42,111 bases of DNA from positions 1 through 42,111 of the forward strand of contig JALHMM010000056.1 in NCBI GenBank assembly GCA_022844045.1, read 5' to 3'. Position 1 is the stretch's first letter. Each line of letters opens with the position of its first letter. A program made the position numbers and the translations under genes. The DNA is from Reyranellaceae bacterium (GTDB lineage: Bacteria > Pseudomonadota > Alphaproteobacteria > Reyranellales > Reyranellaceae). Shown here piece after piece: positions 39,602-42,111 of the stretch. The notes below the pieces were generated by a model. The model ran no database searches, was not told the origin of the DNA, and saw nothing but the letters and a program-made list of their open reading frames with translations.

Positions 39602-40612
39602 ATGAACCCCACCCTGCGCAAGATCCTGATGGCGGTGCTCGGCATCGGCATCGGCGCGTTGTGCCTGTGGCTGGCGGCGCGCAACGTCGACTGGAGCGAG
39701 GCCGCGCGTATCTTCCGCTCGGCCGATCTCGCCGGCGTCGCCATCGGCGTCGCGCTCTACGGCGCGGCGATGGTGATGCGCGCGATCCGCTGGCGCGCCA
39801 TCCTCGCCTTTCGCGCGCCGGTCGGCGCCGGCATGAGCCTGCAGGCGCTGGTCGTCGGCTACGCCGTCAACGCGGCGCTACCGGCGCGCCTGGGCGAGCT
39901 GTTCCGCGCCGACTATCTGGCGCGCCGCACCGGCCTGTCGCGCTCCAGCGTGCTGGCCTCGATCTTCATCGAGCGGCTGCTCGACCTGCTGGCCGTGGTC
40001 GGCGTGCTGGCGCTCGGCCTGGCGCTGGCCGGCGGCGGCGACGCCGCCAGCCGTAACGTGCTGGTCGGCGGCGCGGTGGTCGCGGCGATCGGCGTCGGCG
40101 TGCTGCTGCTGATCGCCACGCGGCTGTCGCCCGACAATGCCGAGGCGGTGCTGTCGCGGCTGATCGCGCGTCTGCCCGGCGGCCAGCGGATCGCCGCCAC
40201 GCTCGGCGCGATGCTGGGCGACTTCGCCCAGTTGCTGCGTGTGGTGCGCACGCCGCGCTTCGCGCTGATCGTGCTCGGCACCCTGCCGATCTGGGCGGTC
40301 GAGATCTGCGCGATATGGTCGATCTGCGACGCCGTCGGCGTTCATCTCGCGCCCGCCGGCATGCTGTCGCTGATGGGCGGCGCCAGCCTGAGCACCTTGC
40401 TGCCCACCGCGCCCGGCTATGTCGGCAGCTACCAGTTCGCCTTCGTGCTGATCCTCGGCCAGTTCGGCGTCGGCGCCACGGCGGCGATCGTGGCGGCGAC
40501 CACGGTGCAGATCTACCTGATCGGCGGCTACACCTTGATCGGGCTGCTGACCTGGGCGATCACGTCCCTGCTGGCGGCGACGCGGCATGACATGACGAAA
40601 GCGCGGCCATGA
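39602..40612 (+). CDS. Lysylphosphatidylglycerol synthase TM/UPF0104-type membrane protein
   Basis: 336 residues with about eight hydrophobic segments. ALPARLGELFRADYLARRTGLSRSSVLASIFIERLLDLLAV is the signature of the LPG_synthase_TM (UPF0104) family, used as flippase-like transporters or scaffold domains. Later, SLLP-type turns (TLLPTAPGYVGSYQF) match. Next to a GT2 enzyme it probably moves or positions a lipid-linked sugar at the inner membrane. ATG 39602 has TGAGG upstream; the frame upstream to 39512 translates the repeat. It overlaps the methyltransferase start by four bases. Confidence 0.88.
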   Translation: MNPTLRKILMAVLGIGIGALCLWLAARNVDWSEAARIFRSADLAGVAIGVALYGAAMVMRAIRWRAILAFRAPVGAGMSLQALVVGYAVNAALPARLGELFRADYLARRTGLSRSSVLASIFIERLLDLLAVVGVLALGLALAGGGDAASRNVLVGGAVVAAIGVGVLLLIATRLSPDNAEAVLSRLIARLPGGQRIAATLGAMLGDFAQLLRVVRTPRFALIVLGTLPIWAVEICAIWSICDAVGVHLAPAGMLSLMGGASLSTLLPTAPGYVGSYQFAFVLILGQFGVGATAAIVAATTVQIYLIGGYTLIGLLTWAITSLLAATRHDMTKARP

Positions 40613-41331
40613 CCACACCGACCCCTCTCGGCGGCGTTTCGGCGGCGCAGGATTTCTGGCTCGACAACCTCTCGGGCGCCGACGCCTACACGCGCTGGAT
40701 CCTCGACGAGGCGCGGCCCTTTCTCGGCAAGCGCGTGCTAGAGGTCGGCTGCGGCACCGGCACCTACACCGTGCCCTTGGCCAAGGCCGGCCACGCGCTG
40801 GTCTCGGTCGACATCGATCCGGCCTACGCCGCCGCCACGACGCAGGCCACAAGGGGCATGGACGCCGTCACCGTGCGCCACGCCGACGCCACCGATCCCG
40901 CCATCGATCTCGGTGAGGCCTTCGACAGCGTGCTCCTGCTCGACGTGCTGGAGCATATCGAGCACGACGTCGCGCTCTTGTCGCGGCTGCGCGCGCGGCT
41001 CAAGCCCGGCGGGCGCATCGTGCTCAAGGTGCCGGCGATGAAGGCGCTGCATTCCCCCATGGACGACGCGATCGGCCATTGGCGGCGCTACGATCGCGCG
41101 TCGCTTGCAGCCACGCTGCGCGAAGCCGGCTTCGAGGCCGAGCGTCTGTGGCCGTTCAACGCCTTCGCCGTGCCGGGCTGGTGGCTCAACGGCCGCGTGC
41201 TCAAGCGCACCACGCCGCCGGCCGAGCAGGTCAGGCTGTTCAACCGCCTGATCCCCGCGCTGCGCCCGCTCGACAAGGCCCTGCGCCACGTCATGGCCCT
41301 GTCCCTCTTCGCCGTCGGACGGGTGCCGTGA
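40609..41331 (+). CDS. Class I SAM-dependent methyltransferase
   Basis: 240 residues. Motif I is VLEVGCGTGTYTVPLA, followed by VSVDIDPAY, FDSVLLLDVLEHIEHD and LKPGGRIVLKVPAMKALHSPMD, a complete class I methyltransferase core. The C-terminal part is amphipathic (GWWLNGRVLKR...LFAVGRVP), suggesting a membrane-associated substrate. Start ATGA overlap with the flippase-like gene means translational coupling. Together with the GT2 it may modify a lipid-linked sugar or a membrane lipid; the product is unknown. Confidence 0.9.
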   Translation: MTTPTPLGGVSAAQDFWLDNLSGADAYTRWILDEARPFLGKRVLEVGCGTGTYTVPLAKAGHALVSVDIDPAYAAATTQATRGMDAVTVRHADATDPAIDLGEAFDSVLLLDVLEHIEHDVALLSRLRARLKPGGRIVLKVPAMKALHSPMDDAIGHWRRYDRASLAATLREAGFEAERLWPFNAFAVPGWWLNGRVLKRTTPPAEQVRLFNRLIPALRPLDKALRHVMALSLFAVGRVP

Positions 41332-41337
41332 CGCATC

Positions 41338-41462
41338 CCTTCCCCCGGAGGGGGAAGGTGCCCGAAGGGCGGAAGGGGGATGTTGAAGACGAACGCGGGA
41401 GTCCGTCTTCAACATCCCCCTTCCGTCGCTCCGCGCCACCTTCCCCCTCCGGGGGGAAGGTA
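41338..41462. repeat. Long palindromic intergenic repeat, CCGGAGG variant
   Basis: Begins CCTTCCCCCGGAGGGGGAAG, ends CCGGGGGGAAGG, with inner GGGGGATGTTGAAGAC and complement. It starts six bases after the methyltransferase stop, between it and phaR. Confidence 0.92.
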
Positions 41463-41570
41463 GGAGAAGCCGCACCCACACTCGCCGCAGCGCACCTCTC
41501 GCTTGCTCCTGTCGGCGCCGAGGTTTAGGTTGGGCTATTGTGCGGCGCGGCATGGGCGGAGACAGGGAAT

Positions 41571-42111
41571 ATGGCGACGCAACCCGAGTCCGGATCCGGC
41601 GCGAAACCCGCGCCGGTGGTCATCAAGAAATACGCCAACCGCCGGCTCTACAACACCTCGACCTCGATGTACGTCACCCTCGACCATCTCTCGCAGATGG
41701 TGAAGGAGAAGACCGAGTTCGTGGTCTATGACGCCAAGACCGGCGAGGACATCACCCGCTCGGTGCTGACCCAGATCATCTTCGAGGAGGAGGGCAAAAG
41801 CGGCCAGAACCTGCTGCCGATCTCCTTCCTGCGCCAGCTGATCGCCTTCTACGGCGACAATCTGCAGGGGCTGGTGCCGCAATATCTCGACATGTCGATG
41901 CAGGCTTTCGCGCGCAACCAGGAACAGATGCGCACGGCGATGCACAACGCCTTCGGCTTCAAGCCCTTCACCGGGCTGGAGGACGCCGCGCGCCAGAACA
42001 TGGTGATGTTCCAGCAGGCGATGAAGCTGATGAACCCGTTCATGGCGGGCATCGTGCCGGGCGCCGGCGCCACGCCGCCGGCCGCGCCACCCGGCGCCGC
42101 GCCCGACGACA
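41571..42111 (+). CDS. phaR: Polyhydroxyalkanoate synthesis repressor PhaR, 3' end outside window
   Basis: The first 180 codons are visible: MATQPESGSGAKPAPVVIKK, then YANRRLYNTSTSMYVTLDHL and VVYDAKTGEDITRSVLTQII, the PHB_acc_N DNA-binding domain (about residues 18-80). ISFLRQLIAFYGDNLQGLVP and YLDMSMQAFARNQEQMR form the PHB_acc granule-binding part. PhaR represses phasin and PHA genes and binds nascent granules. The C-terminal Pro/Ala-rich region continues past the window edge. ATG 41571 follows CAGGGA. PHA-linked hydrolase genes at 34503-36042 are nearby but separated by other units. Confidence 0.95.
   Translation, partial: MATQPESGSGAKPAPVVIKKYANRRLYNTSTSMYVTLDHLSQMVKEKTEFVVYDAKTGEDITRSVLTQIIFEEEGKSGQNLLPISFLRQLIAFYGDNLQGLVPQYLDMSMQAFARNQEQMRTAMHNAFGFKPFTGLEDAARQNMVMFQQAMKLMNPFMAGIVPGAGATPPAAPPGAAPDD

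Overview
The window is GC-rich (mostly high-60s % by eye) with dense genes and short intergenic gaps. The gene set suggests a soil- or water-type alphaproteobacterium: a PhaR-type polyhydroxyalkanoate regulator, a PHA-synthase-like hydrolase, a molybdenum hydroxylase, a TcuA-like flavoprotein, several oxygenases, a DUF5939 cyclase and Tat-exported enzymes. Genus-level assignment is not possible from this sequence alone. There is one tRNA gene, tRNA-Arg(CCU) at 11164-11240, and no rRNA or CRISPR array.

Layout. 1-11014: an exported beta-propeller protein (cut by the window edge) overlapping an MBL hydrolase, a glycosyltransferase with a small lipoprotein, a NUDIX hydrolase divergent from a class III cyclase, an alpha/beta hydrolase with a Cys nucleophile, a flavodoxin-fold quinone reductase, a carboxymuconolactone-decarboxylase-like (CMD) protein and a lone molybdopterin large subunit. 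11100-19200: tRNA-Arg, class V aminotransferase, SDR, exported MBL protein, TrxC, a 3-hydroxyisobutyrate-dehydrogenase-like enzyme, TcuA-like flavoprotein and a TylF-like methyltransferase. 19390-29800: MFS exporter, DUF4189 protein, second CMD protein, Tat-exported kelch protein and Tat-exported nicotinamidase, a leaderless NlpC/P60-like protein, PhyH and IPNS-type oxygenases, enoyl-CoA hydratase, a cyclase remnant, an EthD-like protein and dienelactone hydrolase. 29778-34340: an accessory-looking stretch with an acyltransferase, a RepA-like AAA ATPase between two short-period repeat arrays, a Rap1a/Tai-like protein, and a LytTR regulator with a stray copied fragment. 34503-42111: PhaC-like hydrolase and coiled-coil partner, an unknown 312-residue gene, DUF2267 pair, a GT2/flippase/methyltransferase operon and the start of phaR.

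Intergenic DNA is dominated by palindromic repeats of several families. Nearly all lie within a few tens of bases of a stop codon, so they probably act as transcript ends or RNA 3' structures. Two copies are composite (palindrome within palindrome) and are present in opposite orientations.

The most unusual material is (a) the AAA ATPase locus, with a ~10.5-bp-phased array, a cruciform and an AT-rich TGGGAC-bounded element upstream and an ~11-bp-period array plus strong hairpin downstream, resembling a replicon or phage-derived module; (b) the composite palindromes and a small hairpin cassette found inside two different repeats; (c) twin MADDP gene starts with a TATACT box exactly 7 nt before ATG, suggesting leaderless transcripts. 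All functional statements are inferred from sequence motifs; no database search was run.
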